Below are positions 1 through 7,012 of a DNA stretch of 19,982 nt, in pieces. Under the pieces are notes generated by a model that was not told where the DNA came from, made no database searches, and saw only the letters and a program-made list of their open reading frames with translations. Both the position numbers and the translations under genes were made by a program. Position 1 is the stretch's first letter, and every line of letters begins with the position of its first letter. This DNA comes from Bacillota bacterium (GTDB lineage: Bacteria; Bacillota; Desulfotomaculia; Desulfotomaculales; JAJYZD01), in NCBI GenBank assembly GCA_021800315.1, contig JAJYZD010000034.1, positions 1 through 19,982 of the forward strand, in the 5' to 3' direction.

Positions 1-366
1 ATGGTGAACCACATTAATCCTCTCACATCCGGAAACTTTTGTCCAGCCCCTTTCGCGAAAAAGTTTTCTGGCAACCTACCTCAAAAGCCCGCCAGGTAAG
101 GCCTCAAAGTTTCGTCCGTCAGACCTGTTGATTCCCGGCGTGCGCTACGTCGGGGTCGCCGGAACCGGAAGACCCGGTACCGGACACCCCGGTTCGATAA
201 TCGGCACCCCGGGAATTGCGCCGCCCGCGGCAAGAACGCCAGGCACGGCGGCCGGTACTGCCGGCCGTGCGCGGAGAGCCGCAACTTCGTTGACAACGGT
301 CATCGGGAGGCCTGGCTGCCGCCTTCGAGGGGCCCCCCGACCTTCGGGCGGAAAACCGGTTAAGCC
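1..366. other. Stretch with no supportable gene
   Basis: This stretch lies downstream of the Uma2 gene terminator and runs to the window edge. It is rich in short CCGG-containing repeats, for example ACCGG/CCCGG words between about 158 and 225. Open frames on both strands give only Pro/Gly/Ala/Arg-rich low-complexity peptides without convincing ribosome binding sites. On the minus strand a GAGAGG with an ATG four bases later (12-24) could be the start of a gene running off the left edge, but only four codons are visible. Confidence 0.5.
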
Positions 367-393
367 AAAAGCCCCGGGGCACCGGCCCGGCGC
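367..393 (-). terminator. Intrinsic terminator of the Uma2-family gene
   Basis: Read on the minus strand, an arm GCGCCGGG (386-393) pairs with CCCCGGGGC (371-379) with a single G-G mismatch. TTTT follows at 370-367. It begins about ten bases after the stop codon of the gene at 403-1272, as expected for a rho-independent terminator. Confidence 0.7.
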
Positions 394-402
394 CGCTCTG
401 GT

Positions 403-1272
403 TCAGCCATCATTTTTCAGCCCCGGCCGGCGCCGGAGGGCCTCTTGCACCATATTCCGCGCGTCCTGGAGGGTGGCTGCCGAAAACAATTCCTGCACGA
501 CATAGTTTAACGTATCCAGATCAGTCAAGTCGTTCACTATCTCCTGAATATCCGCGGACTGCCTACCAAAACGGATGGCGAGGAACTGCCGGGCGGCGTC
601 CCGTTTGCCCTGTCCGTACAGGCGACCGTAGCCGGCGGAATCCTGAACATAAATATCTTCAACAGCAGGTAGGGGATCCTGCCAAAGCCAGCCGGTATTC
701 AACCAGAAACCGGGAAGGGTTTTGGAGCGAAAGATACCCTGTGCATCCAGCGTTTCCGGATAAAACCGGCCGTCCGCACCCAAACGGAAGAATTCGGCCT
801 TCCGGCGCTCCGGATCGATAAGCCAGTACTCCCCCACCTCCGCAGCCTCGTATTCACCGTATTTGTCCCTCCGGTCACGAGTCCGGCTGTCGGGTGAAAC
901 GATTTCCACGACTACGTCCGGACCGCCCTCGAAGAAAGCTTTCTTTAGACGGCTCACTTGTTCCCGCCGGACGAAGATTATGTCCGGTTCCCGGACCCGG
1001 CGCAAACGCTCGGGCAGCCGAACCGCGAACGGGGCATCCAAAACGTCGCCGGATTGGTAGCGGCGGGCAAATACACCCATCAGTTCGACCAAAAAGATCT
1101 TAACCTTCTGGTGGAAAGTCGTTGCCGGCGACAAAACAATTACCTCCCCGTCCACCCATTCCGCCCACGTGTCTTCGTCGCCCCACTCTAAGAACTCTTC
1201 AACGGTCATCCTCAAAGACGGCTGATCCTGGGCAGCCGCGTACTCGGCGGCCGTCTCCCGCAATTCGTCCAT
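403..1272 (-). CDS. Uma2-family putative restriction endonuclease (DUF820) with C-terminal extension
   Basis: The 289-residue protein belongs to the Uma2/DUF820 family, which has a PD-(D/E)XK nuclease fold and is common in cyanobacteria and some Clostridia. The biological role of the family is largely unknown. Visible family marks are TVEEF near residue 23, REPDIIFV (94-101), VVEIVSPDS (121-129) with the likely catalytic Glu123, DKYGEY (136-141) with Lys137, and YWLIDP (149-154). The core ends near residue 195. The remaining 90 or so residues form a charged, probably helical tail, longer than the usual family length of about 190. The ATG is preceded by GGAGGTG eight bases upstream. The gene has its own promoter (1321-1350) and terminator (367-393), so it is an independent unit. 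The family assignment is firm, but the nuclease activity is inferred from the family. Confidence 0.88.
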   Translation of the reverse strand: MDELRETAAEYAAAQDQPSLRMTVEEFLEWGDEDTWAEWVDGEVIVLSPATTFHQKVKIFLVELMGVFARRYQSGDVLDAPFAVRLPERLRRVREPDIIFVRREQVSRLKKAFFEGGPDVVVEIVSPDSRTRDRRDKYGEYEAAEVGEYWLIDPERRKAEFFRLGADGRFYPETLDAQGIFRSKTLPGFWLNTGWLWQDPLPAVEDIYVQDSAGYGRLYGQGKRDAARQFLAIRFGRQSADIQEIVNDLTDLDTLNYVVQELFSAATLQDARNMVQEALRRRPGLKNDG

Positions 1273-1320
1273 CCCTTCGGCACCTCCCCTACAAAAACAT
1301 GAGTCAAAGTAATTTTTTCC

Positions 1321-1350
1321 ATCTTAGCGCAGCAACGCTCCGCTTGTCAA
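1321..1350 (-). promoter_or_regulatory. Sigma-A-type promoter of the Uma2 gene
   Basis: On the minus strand a perfect -35 TTGACA (1345-1350) is followed after 18 bases by TAAGAT (1321-1326). The predicted start is about 45 bases before the ATG at 1272. Confidence 0.6.
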
Positions 1351-1557
1351 TGCCGCTTTCGGTGCGCTGCCAAAGGGCACTCCCGGGAACCGGGGACCCA
1401 CCGGGGATGGGCGGATCTTCTGGATACCGCCGGTGGAATAATTGCCAACGGCCTGTGGGTGGGGCAAAGGGAATTTTGTGCTGTACGGCTGTTTAAGCCG
1501 GGATAGTGGTTGCCCTTGGGCGATACGACAGGCCGCATGTGATCTTCGCACGAGGCC

Positions 1558-3882
1558 TTATGCCCGGCCGGAAACCATCCGGCTCAATATCAGTAGCGCC
1601 GCATTTTTGTCCAGCGGCACATTGCCGTTGCCGCACTTGGGCGAGTAGACGCAGGCCGGGCAGCCCGTTTCGCAGCCGCAGTCCCGGATCAGTTCGCAAG
1701 TTGTGGCGGCGACCGCCTCGAACAGGTCGTAAGCCTTTTCCGCAAGGCCGATGCCGCCTTCGCAGCCGTCGTAGATGAACACGGCCGGCCCGGCCGTATC
1801 CGGGTGGAACGGGGTCGAAACGCCGCCGATGTCCCAACGGTCGCACATCACGTGCCAGGGCATGATGCCGATCATGGCATGTTCGAGGCCGTGCAGGCCC
1901 CCGCCGAAAACCATCTGCCGGAGCGCGGTGGCCGAACGCGGCTTATCCGCTAGCAACCCGGCGATATCGGGGTCTTGCCGCCGGTTTTCCCAGACCCATT
2001 CTTCCACGGTTTCGGGCAAGGTGAACCATAATCCGGTGGTGGTAAAGGTCACGGGCGGCAACTCCAACGGCTGCAGCCCGATCGCGCTGTCCCCCTTCCT
2101 AATCTTGTAGCCGGTGTATTGCTCGCAAACCGTAAGCCCACCGTAACAGACAGTGAAGCCGCGCACCGTCTTTCGGTCCGGCACGCCGGTCACGCGCAGG
2201 TCGGCGACCTTGACGGCTTCCGTGTGATAGTCGACTGCAGCCTTGCCGGCGTAAACCGTACGGGTATCCAGGTCCATCCTTTGCACCACGTAAGTCTCGC
2301 CCCGGTGCAGCAGGACCGCCCCCTGGTGGGCTTCCCGGAAAGCGTGGGCCCGGTCCAGGGTTTCCAGCAACCGTCCGTCGCAGACGACTTTGAACACGTC
2401 GCCGCCGACCCGGTCCAAGGCCACCGCGTCCGCCGCCCTGGCCCTTCCGGTGTAGACCCACCCGGAGGGGGTGGCGGCGACCAGGTAGTCGCGGCTAAGC
2501 GCCTCCAGGATAGCGCCGGTTCGGGGCCCGAAATACCTTTCGTCCTCCGGACGGACCGGCAGTTCGGCGGCGGCGCAGAGCAAGTGACCGGAAAGGATGT
2601 AGGGGTTGCCGGGGTCGACGACGGCCCGTTCGCTCGGCTTGGCGAAAAACACCCCGGGGTGCTTCATGAAATACTGGTCCAGCGGATTTTGGAAAGCCAC
2701 CAGGGCGGCCACCGACTCGGAATTGCGCCGCCCGGCCCGTCCGGCCTGCTGCCAGGTGGAGATTATGGTGCCGGGGTAGCCGGAAACGACCACGGCGTCC
2801 AGGGAGCCGACGTCTATCCCCACCTCCAGGGCGTTGGTCGAAGTAATACCCCTCAGAAGGCCCTGTTTGAACCGCCGTTCCACTTCCCGCCGCTCCTCCG
2901 GCAGGTAACCGGCCCGGTAAGCCGTGACGCACCCGGCCAGACCGGGATCCGTTTCTTTTAGCTCCTCCCCGGCCCACCGGGCGATCAGTTCGGCCATGCG
3001 CCGGGAAACGGTGAAGCACAGCGTTTGCAGGCCGCCTTTCACCAAAGCCAGGAACAGGTCCCTGGTCTCCTGGTGGATGGAAAAGAGTTCCCTGGCTCCG
3101 AAATAGGGGTTGTAGAGGACGAAATACCTGGTTCCCCGGGGCGAGCCGTCGTTGTCGATCAGTTCGTATTCGCCGCCGGTAAGTTCCCGGGCCAACTCGA
3201 CCGGGTTGGCGATGGTGGCCGTGGCGAGGACGAATTGGGGGTCGGCGCCGTAATAGTTGCAAATTCTTTTCAGCCGTCTTAAAAGACAGGCCACGTTTGA
3301 TCCCAGGACCCCGCGGTAGCGGTGGGCCTCGTCCACCACCACGAAATTCAGACCGGAGAAGAATCGGTCCCACTTGGCGTGATAGGAAAGGATCTGGTGG
3401 AGTTCGTGCGGGTTGCTGACGATGATCCGCGCGGTGTTCCTGATCCTGACCCTGCGCCCGGCCGGCGTATCCCCGTCGTAGATGTCCGGACTCATCTTTT
3501 CCCCGGTGAGACGCTCGAAGTCCCGGAGTCCGCCCAACTGGTCGTTGGCCAGGGCCTTGGTGGGATACAGGTAGAGGGCCGTCGCTCCGGGGGCGGCTGC
3601 CAACCGTTCAAAGACCGGTATGTTGAAAGCCAGGGTCTTGCCCGAGGCGGTAGGGGTGGTAATGACCAGGTTCTTTCCCTTCCGGACCGCCGTAAGCGCG
3701 TCGCACTGGTGGGTGTAGAGCCTGATGCCGCGCCTGGACAGGGCCGCTTCAATGTGCGGGGGTAGTGCCGGCTCCACTTGCCCGTAGACGGCCGGACGGG
3801 CCGGAATAACCTCGATGTGGGCGATGCGGGGGGCGAAACGGGGGTCCTGCGAAAGCATGGCCAACAGGCCGGCGGGCGTCAC
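1558..3882 (-). CDS. mrfA: MrfA/YprA-like DEAD/DEAH-box DNA helicase with C-terminal zinc-binding DUF1998 domain
   Basis: A superfamily 2 DNA helicase of 774 residues; B. subtilis MrfA is of similar size. In B. subtilis, MrfA works with the exonuclease MrfB to repair mitomycin C lesions independently of UvrABC. Visible motifs are YTHQ (about 56-59), motif I TPTASGKT (76-83), YPTKAL (107-112), motif II DEAH (184-187), motif III TATIANP near 222, a TSTNALEVGID segment, and motif VI QQAGRAGRRN. The C-terminal end carries the family's cysteine cluster CGCETGCPACVYSPKCGNGN. The start is chosen at GTG 3882, which overlaps the mrfB stop codon as GTGA and has GAGGAG five bases upstream. A GTG at 3888 is also in frame but sits directly against the ribosome binding site. 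The gene is the last of the nitroreductase-mrfB-mrfA operon. No clear terminator is seen downstream (1273-1557). Confidence 0.93.
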   Translation of the reverse strand: MTPAGLLAMLSQDPRFAPRIAHIEVIPARPAVYGQVEPALPPHIEAALSRRGIRLYTHQCDALTAVRKGKNLVITTPTASGKTLAFNIPVFERLAAAPGATALYLYPTKALANDQLGGLRDFERLTGEKMSPDIYDGDTPAGRRVRIRNTARIIVSNPHELHQILSYHAKWDRFFSGLNFVVVDEAHRYRGVLGSNVACLLRRLKRICNYYGADPQFVLATATIANPVELARELTGGEYELIDNDGSPRGTRYFVLYNPYFGARELFSIHQETRDLFLALVKGGLQTLCFTVSRRMAELIARWAGEELKETDPGLAGCVTAYRAGYLPEERREVERRFKQGLLRGITSTNALEVGIDVGSLDAVVVSGYPGTIISTWQQAGRAGRRNSESVAALVAFQNPLDQYFMKHPGVFFAKPSERAVVDPGNPYILSGHLLCAAAELPVRPEDERYFGPRTGAILEALSRDYLVAATPSGWVYTGRARAADAVALDRVGGDVFKVVCDGRLLETLDRAHAFREAHQGAVLLHRGETYVVQRMDLDTRTVYAGKAAVDYHTEAVKVADLRVTGVPDRKTVRGFTVCYGGLTVCEQYTGYKIRKGDSAIGLQPLELPPVTFTTTGLWFTLPETVEEWVWENRRQDPDIAGLLADKPRSATALRQMVFGGGLHGLEHAMIGIMPWHVMCDRWDIGGVSTPFHPDTAGPAVFIYDGCEGGIGLAEKAYDLFEAVAATTCELIRDCGCETGCPACVYSPKCGNGNVPLDKNAALLILSRMVSGRA

Positions 3883-4958
3883 CGCCACTCCTCGTGCAGG
3901 CGGGCGAAAAGCCTGGCCAGGGTGACCAGGTCCTGCCGGTTGTGCTCGATGATCGGCACCAGCGGCCCGATGTTCCCGGTCCGCTCGTAAGTCTTGTAGA
4001 AGCTGGGCACCAGTTCGCTCGGCACATCGTTTACCCGGGTGACGCCGAAGAGATGCTCCTCCAGGGTTGTCAGGCGGCAGTTGTCCATCCCGCCCCGCCA
4101 GGTTTTGCGGGAGAAATAGAGCAGGTCGTAGTGGGGATGCTCAATGCGCCCCTTTATCCCGTAATAGGCCATACGGGCCTTGAGGTACGGTACGTCGAAC
4201 GACTTGCCGTTAAAGGAGACCAGAAAGCTGCCCGGGTTCAGATGGGACAGGAACAGCTTCAAAACGGCCGCCTCTTCCCCGATCTCGCGCACCAGGTACT
4301 GGCTGACCACGACCTCGGAACCGGAAAGAAAGGCCGCTCCCAGCAAAATGACCGGTGTATCCGGGGAAAGCCCCAGTGTTTCGATGTCCAGCAGGACCAG
4401 TTGGCCGGGGTCGTGGAACGACGAACAATAAAAGGCCAACGGGTGGGAGCCGGGAAACCACCTTCTGATCCAGCCGGTCAACTCGGCGGGGTCGCCCTTG
4501 CCGATGATGGCCGCCAGCCGGGCCGCCTCAGGACCGTACCTGGGATGCCTGGTCAAATCGGTTATCGTATGGTAGCCCTGGCTTTTCAGACTCTCTTCCG
4601 TCACTCCGCCGATGCCGTAGAGCAGCCGCAGGTGGCCCAAAAGCCGCTCCCTGACCGTGTCCGGGTCCAGCATGGAAAGACTGAGCGGGCTCCGGCTGTG
4701 CATCCGGTAACAGGTGCAGCCGTCCTCGCCCGCTTCCTCTCCGGCAAACACATCTTCGATTTTGCGGCCCCGGTACTGGCGAAGCAACTGTTTTCTCAGC
4801 ATCTCCGCTTCCTCGTGCCCCGGTACCGCCGGTTGGGGGAACATATCCCTGGCCGGACCCTGACCTTTGAGGGTATCCAGATCGGCCGCCCGGTCGATGA
4901 TCCCTTTCCACCGGTCACCCAGCCGGTCCAAAACACCGGCCGCGCTCTCCCCAGCCAT
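3879..4958 (-). CDS. mrfB: MrfB/YprB-like DEDDh 3'-5' exonuclease
   Basis: A 359-residue protein with an RNase H-like exonuclease domain, the partner of MrfA in B. subtilis mitomycin-lesion repair. The N-terminal half holds a helix-hairpin-helix-like stretch (GIGGVTEESLKSQGY, about 115-129). The nuclease core shows LLDIETLGL with Asp191 and Glu193, FNGKSFDVPYL with Asp255, YDLL near 277-280, and HNRQDLVTL with His339 and Asp343, so all five DEDDh residues are present. It is shorter than the B. subtilis protein (about 413 residues), mainly because the C-terminal extension is missing. The ATG has GGGGGA seven bases upstream. It follows the nitroreductase gene by 35 bases and overlaps mrfA by four, implying co-transcription and translational coupling. 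In B. subtilis the order is mrfA-mrfB; here it is reversed. Confidence 0.92.
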   Translation of the reverse strand: MAGESAAGVLDRLGDRWKGIIDRAADLDTLKGQGPARDMFPQPAVPGHEEAEMLRKQLLRQYRGRKIEDVFAGEEAGEDGCTCYRMHSRSPLSLSMLDPDTVRERLLGHLRLLYGIGGVTEESLKSQGYHTITDLTRHPRYGPEAARLAAIIGKGDPAELTGWIRRWFPGSHPLAFYCSSFHDPGQLVLLDIETLGLSPDTPVILLGAAFLSGSEVVVSQYLVREIGEEAAVLKLFLSHLNPGSFLVSFNGKSFDVPYLKARMAYYGIKGRIEHPHYDLLYFSRKTWRGGMDNCRLTTLEEHLFGVTRVNDVPSELVPSFYKTYERTGNIGPLVPIIEHNRQDLVTLARLFARLHEEWR

Positions 4959-4993
4959 ATCGCTTCCCCCCTATACGCGCCGTCACGCGCCCG

Positions 4994-5812
4994 CTACCGC
5001 CAGGTGATGACCGGCTTGTTGCGAACGGGGACGCGGTGGTATGGGTAGCGGGGATAGCCGACCAGCATGGCCCCGAACACCTGGTGGCCTTCCGGCAGGT
5101 CCAGGGTTGCCACCAGCGGGGGGAAGGAAGCGGCCGCGGCGCCCAGGTAGCCGGCCCAGCACGCCCCCAGGCCCAGGGAAAAGGCGGCCAGTTCCAGGTA
5201 GGTCAGCGCGATGGTGCAGGCGGCCTGGGGACCTATCCCGCTTTTGGCGGCATGGGTCAGGATGACGTGGGGGGCGTCGCGGCAGACGCGGTCCTTTCCG
5301 TTCTCCCAACTCCGCACCACCCGGTCCAGATGGAGGGACCGGGCCAAACCGGGGTTCTGGGCCTGCACGTGCCGCATCCAGTCGATCACCAGGCCGGACA
5401 GTCGCTTCACTTCGTCCCTGTCCTCCACGACCAGCCAGTGCACCGGCTGCGTGTTGTGACCCGAGGGAGCGTGCCGGGCTATGTCGACGAGCCTGGCCAG
5501 GGTGCCCCAATCCACCACTTCATCCTTGTAGGAGCGGATGGAGCGCCGGGACAACAGGAGGTGTTCCACCTGGTCGGGGCCCGGCAGCAGTTCGTTTTGA
5601 ACCGGTGGACATTCTTCGGCCGGCATCGTAGCCAGGGATAAGGCCCCGCGGGGACAAACCGCCACGCAGTGGCCGCAATTGATGCACAGACTTTCCGCGC
5701 CCTCCACCGGTGCCGGAAGTTCACCCTTCATTTCTATAAGGCCCCCGGGGCATTCCGCGACGCAGATTCCGTCTCTGGCGCACTTGTCCGCGTCCACCGT
5801 GAAAATTGCCAC
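4994..5812 (-). CDS. Nitroreductase-family FMN protein with N-terminal di-cluster ferredoxin domain
   Basis: A 272-residue fusion of a ferredoxin domain (about 1-60) and a nitroreductase domain (about 80-272), a cytoplasmic FMN oxidoreductase layout common in strict anaerobes. The second cluster motif is complete: CINCGHCVAVCP, with Cys43, 46, 49 and 53. The first reads CARDGICVAECP, with Cys11, 17 and 21 but Asp14 where the second cysteine normally stands. The nitroreductase part starts with RRSIRSYKD, a typical FMN-binding segment, followed by HAPSGHNTQPVHW. The substrate is unknown. The start is a GTG with AAAGGGG nine bases upstream; no ATG fits. It is the first gene of an apparent operon with mrfB and mrfA (35-base gap). 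I found no convincing promoter in the 169 bases upstream. Confidence 0.9.
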   Translation of the reverse strand: MAIFTVDADKCARDGICVAECPGGLIEMKGELPAPVEGAESLCINCGHCVAVCPRGALSLATMPAEECPPVQNELLPGPDQVEHLLLSRRSIRSYKDEVVDWGTLARLVDIARHAPSGHNTQPVHWLVVEDRDEVKRLSGLVIDWMRHVQAQNPGLARSLHLDRVVRSWENGKDRVCRDAPHVILTHAAKSGIGPQAACTIALTYLELAAFSLGLGACWAGYLGAAAASFPPLVATLDLPEGHQVFGAMLVGYPRYPYHRVPVRNKPVITWR

Positions 5813-5905
5813 GTGTTGTATCCCCTTTAATTTTCGTCCCTTTGAGAAGATAGATTAGATGCCGGGAAGGAGAATCCTGCCGAAAGCGGGATGAAAATCG
5901 GCACC

Positions 5906-5978
5906 GGGGCGTGACGGGCAAACTATACCGGTAATAAAGCCGGGCAGGGCCCGCTTTATCAGTGTTCCGTCACGTCCC
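5906..5978. terminator. Nested inverted repeats after tcdA, probable terminator
   Basis: The inner hairpin (5935-5958) pairs TAAAGC and GGC-rich arms around a CCT loop with one bulged G, A-rich before and T-rich after, so it could stop transcription in either direction. It is enclosed by a second inverted repeat, CGTGACGG (5910-5917) with CCGTCACG (5967-5974). This outer stem extends to 12 bp on the plus strand if one G-U pair is allowed. It lies just after the tcdA stop codon at 5982. Confidence 0.5.
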
Positions 5979-5981
5979 GCG

Positions 5982-6674
5982 TCAGCCCCGGCCGGTCAGA
6001 TCCCGAACCACCACCGAGGCCAGGGCGAACCCGGCGACCGGTGGCACGAAGGAAATACTGGCCGGCCTGGGGCCGGGAATGGCCCGCCCGGGGGGTTCAT
6101 CGGAAAAGACCACCTTGACGCCTGCGGCAATGCCTTCTTCGCGGAGCTTCTTTCTCACCACCCGGGCCAGCGGGCAGCCGTGCGTTTCCGCAATGTCGGC
6201 CACCGCAAAGCGGGTGGGGTCGAGGCGGTTGCCGGCGCCCATACTGGATACCACCGGGATCCCCAGCGTCAGCGCCCGTTTGATCAGGTCCACCTTGGCC
6301 GGGACGTCGTCCATGGCGTCCACCACGTAGTCCAACCGGTCCTGGAAGAACAGGATGCCCTTTTCCGCCGCGTATTCCTCCACCCGGAACGTCACCCGGG
6401 CCTCGGGATTGATCCGGCCCACCCGCCCGGCCATAACTTCCGCCTTGGGGCGGCCGACGGTGTCGGTCAGGGCCCCCAGTTGCCGGTTAATGTTGCTGGG
6501 TTCGAAGACATCCCGGTCTACGAGCAAGAGCCCTCCCACGCCGGCCCGGGCCAGGCCCTCCACGCAGAAGGACCCCACCCCGCCCAGGCCGAACACCGCC
6601 ACCCGGCTTGCGCCCAGGACTTCCAGGGACTCCGTACCGATCAACCACGCGGTACGCTCCCATTCCCCGCGCAT
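5982..6674 (-). CDS. tcdA: tRNA threonylcarbamoyladenosine dehydratase (TcdA/YrvM family)
   Basis: A 230-residue E1-like (ThiF/MoeB superfamily) enzyme that converts t6A at tRNA position 37 into the cyclic form ct6A using ATP. It shows the nucleotide-binding GLGGVGSFCVEGLARAGVG (about residues 30-48), the NINRQL segment, VVDAMDD, and the TcdA-typical CPLARVVRKKLREEGI near the middle of the C-terminal half. The ATG at 6674 is chosen because GAGGTGG lies five to six bases upstream; the in-frame GTG at 6683 has no ribosome binding site. It stands directly downstream of the 6S RNA terminator, in the same order (aspS, 6S RNA, tcdA) as in B. subtilis (aspS, bsrA, yrvM). It may depend on read-through from the 6S RNA promoter. 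Confidence 0.92.
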   Translation of the reverse strand: MRGEWERTAWLIGTESLEVLGASRVAVFGLGGVGSFCVEGLARAGVGGLLLVDRDVFEPSNINRQLGALTDTVGRPKAEVMAGRVGRINPEARVTFRVEEYAAEKGILFFQDRLDYVVDAMDDVPAKVDLIKRALTLGIPVVSSMGAGNRLDPTRFAVADIAETHGCPLARVVRKKLREEGIAAGVKVVFSDEPPGRAIPGPRPASISFVPPVAGFALASVVVRDLTGRG

Positions 6675-6690
6675 AAATCCCACCTCGCAA

Positions 6691-6718
6691 GAAAAGGAAA
6701 GACGCGCTCAGGCGCGTC
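6691..6718 (-). terminator. Intrinsic terminator of the 6S RNA gene
   Basis: Read on the minus strand, the seven-base arms GACGCGC and GCGCGTC (6712-6718 and 6701-6707) close on a four-base loop. TTTCCTTTTC (6700-6691) follows. Confidence 0.75.
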
Positions 6719-6933
6719 GTTCCTTGAATCTAAAGCCCCACCGTGCCGTAAAAACCCAAGTTTTCTGAACCCGTTCTCACAAACGGGGGTGCCTCCTGCG
6801 GATTTTTTGCTTTCTCCTCGAAGTGAGACCTGCAAGCCACCCGCAGAGTCCGGCTCCCAATTTAATGGTGTTGGAACAAAACTTCAAAGCTCCTACGCAC
6901 ACCGCAGGGCAAGCCTATTCAGTTGTCTTAACG
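6719..6933 (-). ncRNA. ssrS: 6S RNA (bsrA/ssrS-like), regulator of RNA polymerase
   Basis: A gene-free 330-base gap between aspS and tcdA contains a complete transcription unit: a strong promoter, about 215 bases of GC-paired sequence, and a terminator. The 5' and 3' parts can pair over a long distance, for example CTGAAT (near 6920) with ATTCAAG (near 6724), and GCCC and GTGC (6911-6895) with GCAC and GGGGC (6750-6735). This leaves an unpaired middle, as in the 6S RNA rod with its central bubble. 6S RNA mimics an open promoter and holds the housekeeping RNA polymerase in stationary phase. Position gives strong support, because the B. subtilis 6S-1 RNA gene lies between aspS and the tcdA homologue yrvM. 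Ends are estimated from promoter and terminator. The assignment rests on synteny and fold and has not been confirmed with a covariance model. Confidence 0.8.
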
Positions 6934-6939
6934 GAGTCA

Positions 6940-6968
6940 ATTATAGCACAAGGCAGATGAAAACGCAA
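6940..6968 (-). promoter_or_regulatory. Sigma-A-type promoter of the 6S RNA gene
   Basis: On the minus strand TTGCGT (6963-6968), a 17-base spacer and a perfect TATAAT (6940-6945) predict a start at about 6933. It lies in the gap after the aspS stop codon. Confidence 0.8.
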
Positions 6969-7012
6969 CTTCCAAACGGCGATGGTCACTGGTTTTTTAC
7001 CGCCATTTTTTT

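Noticed and set aside
1..24. GAGAGG followed by ATG on the minus strand at the left edge
   Set aside because: The spacing is only four bases and only four codons are visible, so a gene start cannot be supported.
140..302. Minus-strand 52-residue Pro/Val-rich peptide frame beginning MTVVNEVAAL
   Set aside because: It has no ribosome binding site, low complexity and no recognisable family.
128..505. 125-codon plus-strand frame rich in Gly, Pro, Thr and Ala
   Set aside because: It is low complexity, has no ribosome binding site or promoter, and overlaps the end of the Uma2 gene; it is likely an artefact of high G+C content.
1273..1557. Terminator or small gene between mrfA and the Uma2 gene
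   Set aside because: Only an AGGCC/GGCCT stem without a T-run was found, and the short frames lack start signals; only the Uma2 promoter is supported.
3894..5048. 384-codon plus-strand frame opposite mrfB
   Set aside because: It is a shadow of the mrfB codon pattern with no recognisable family and no ribosome binding site.
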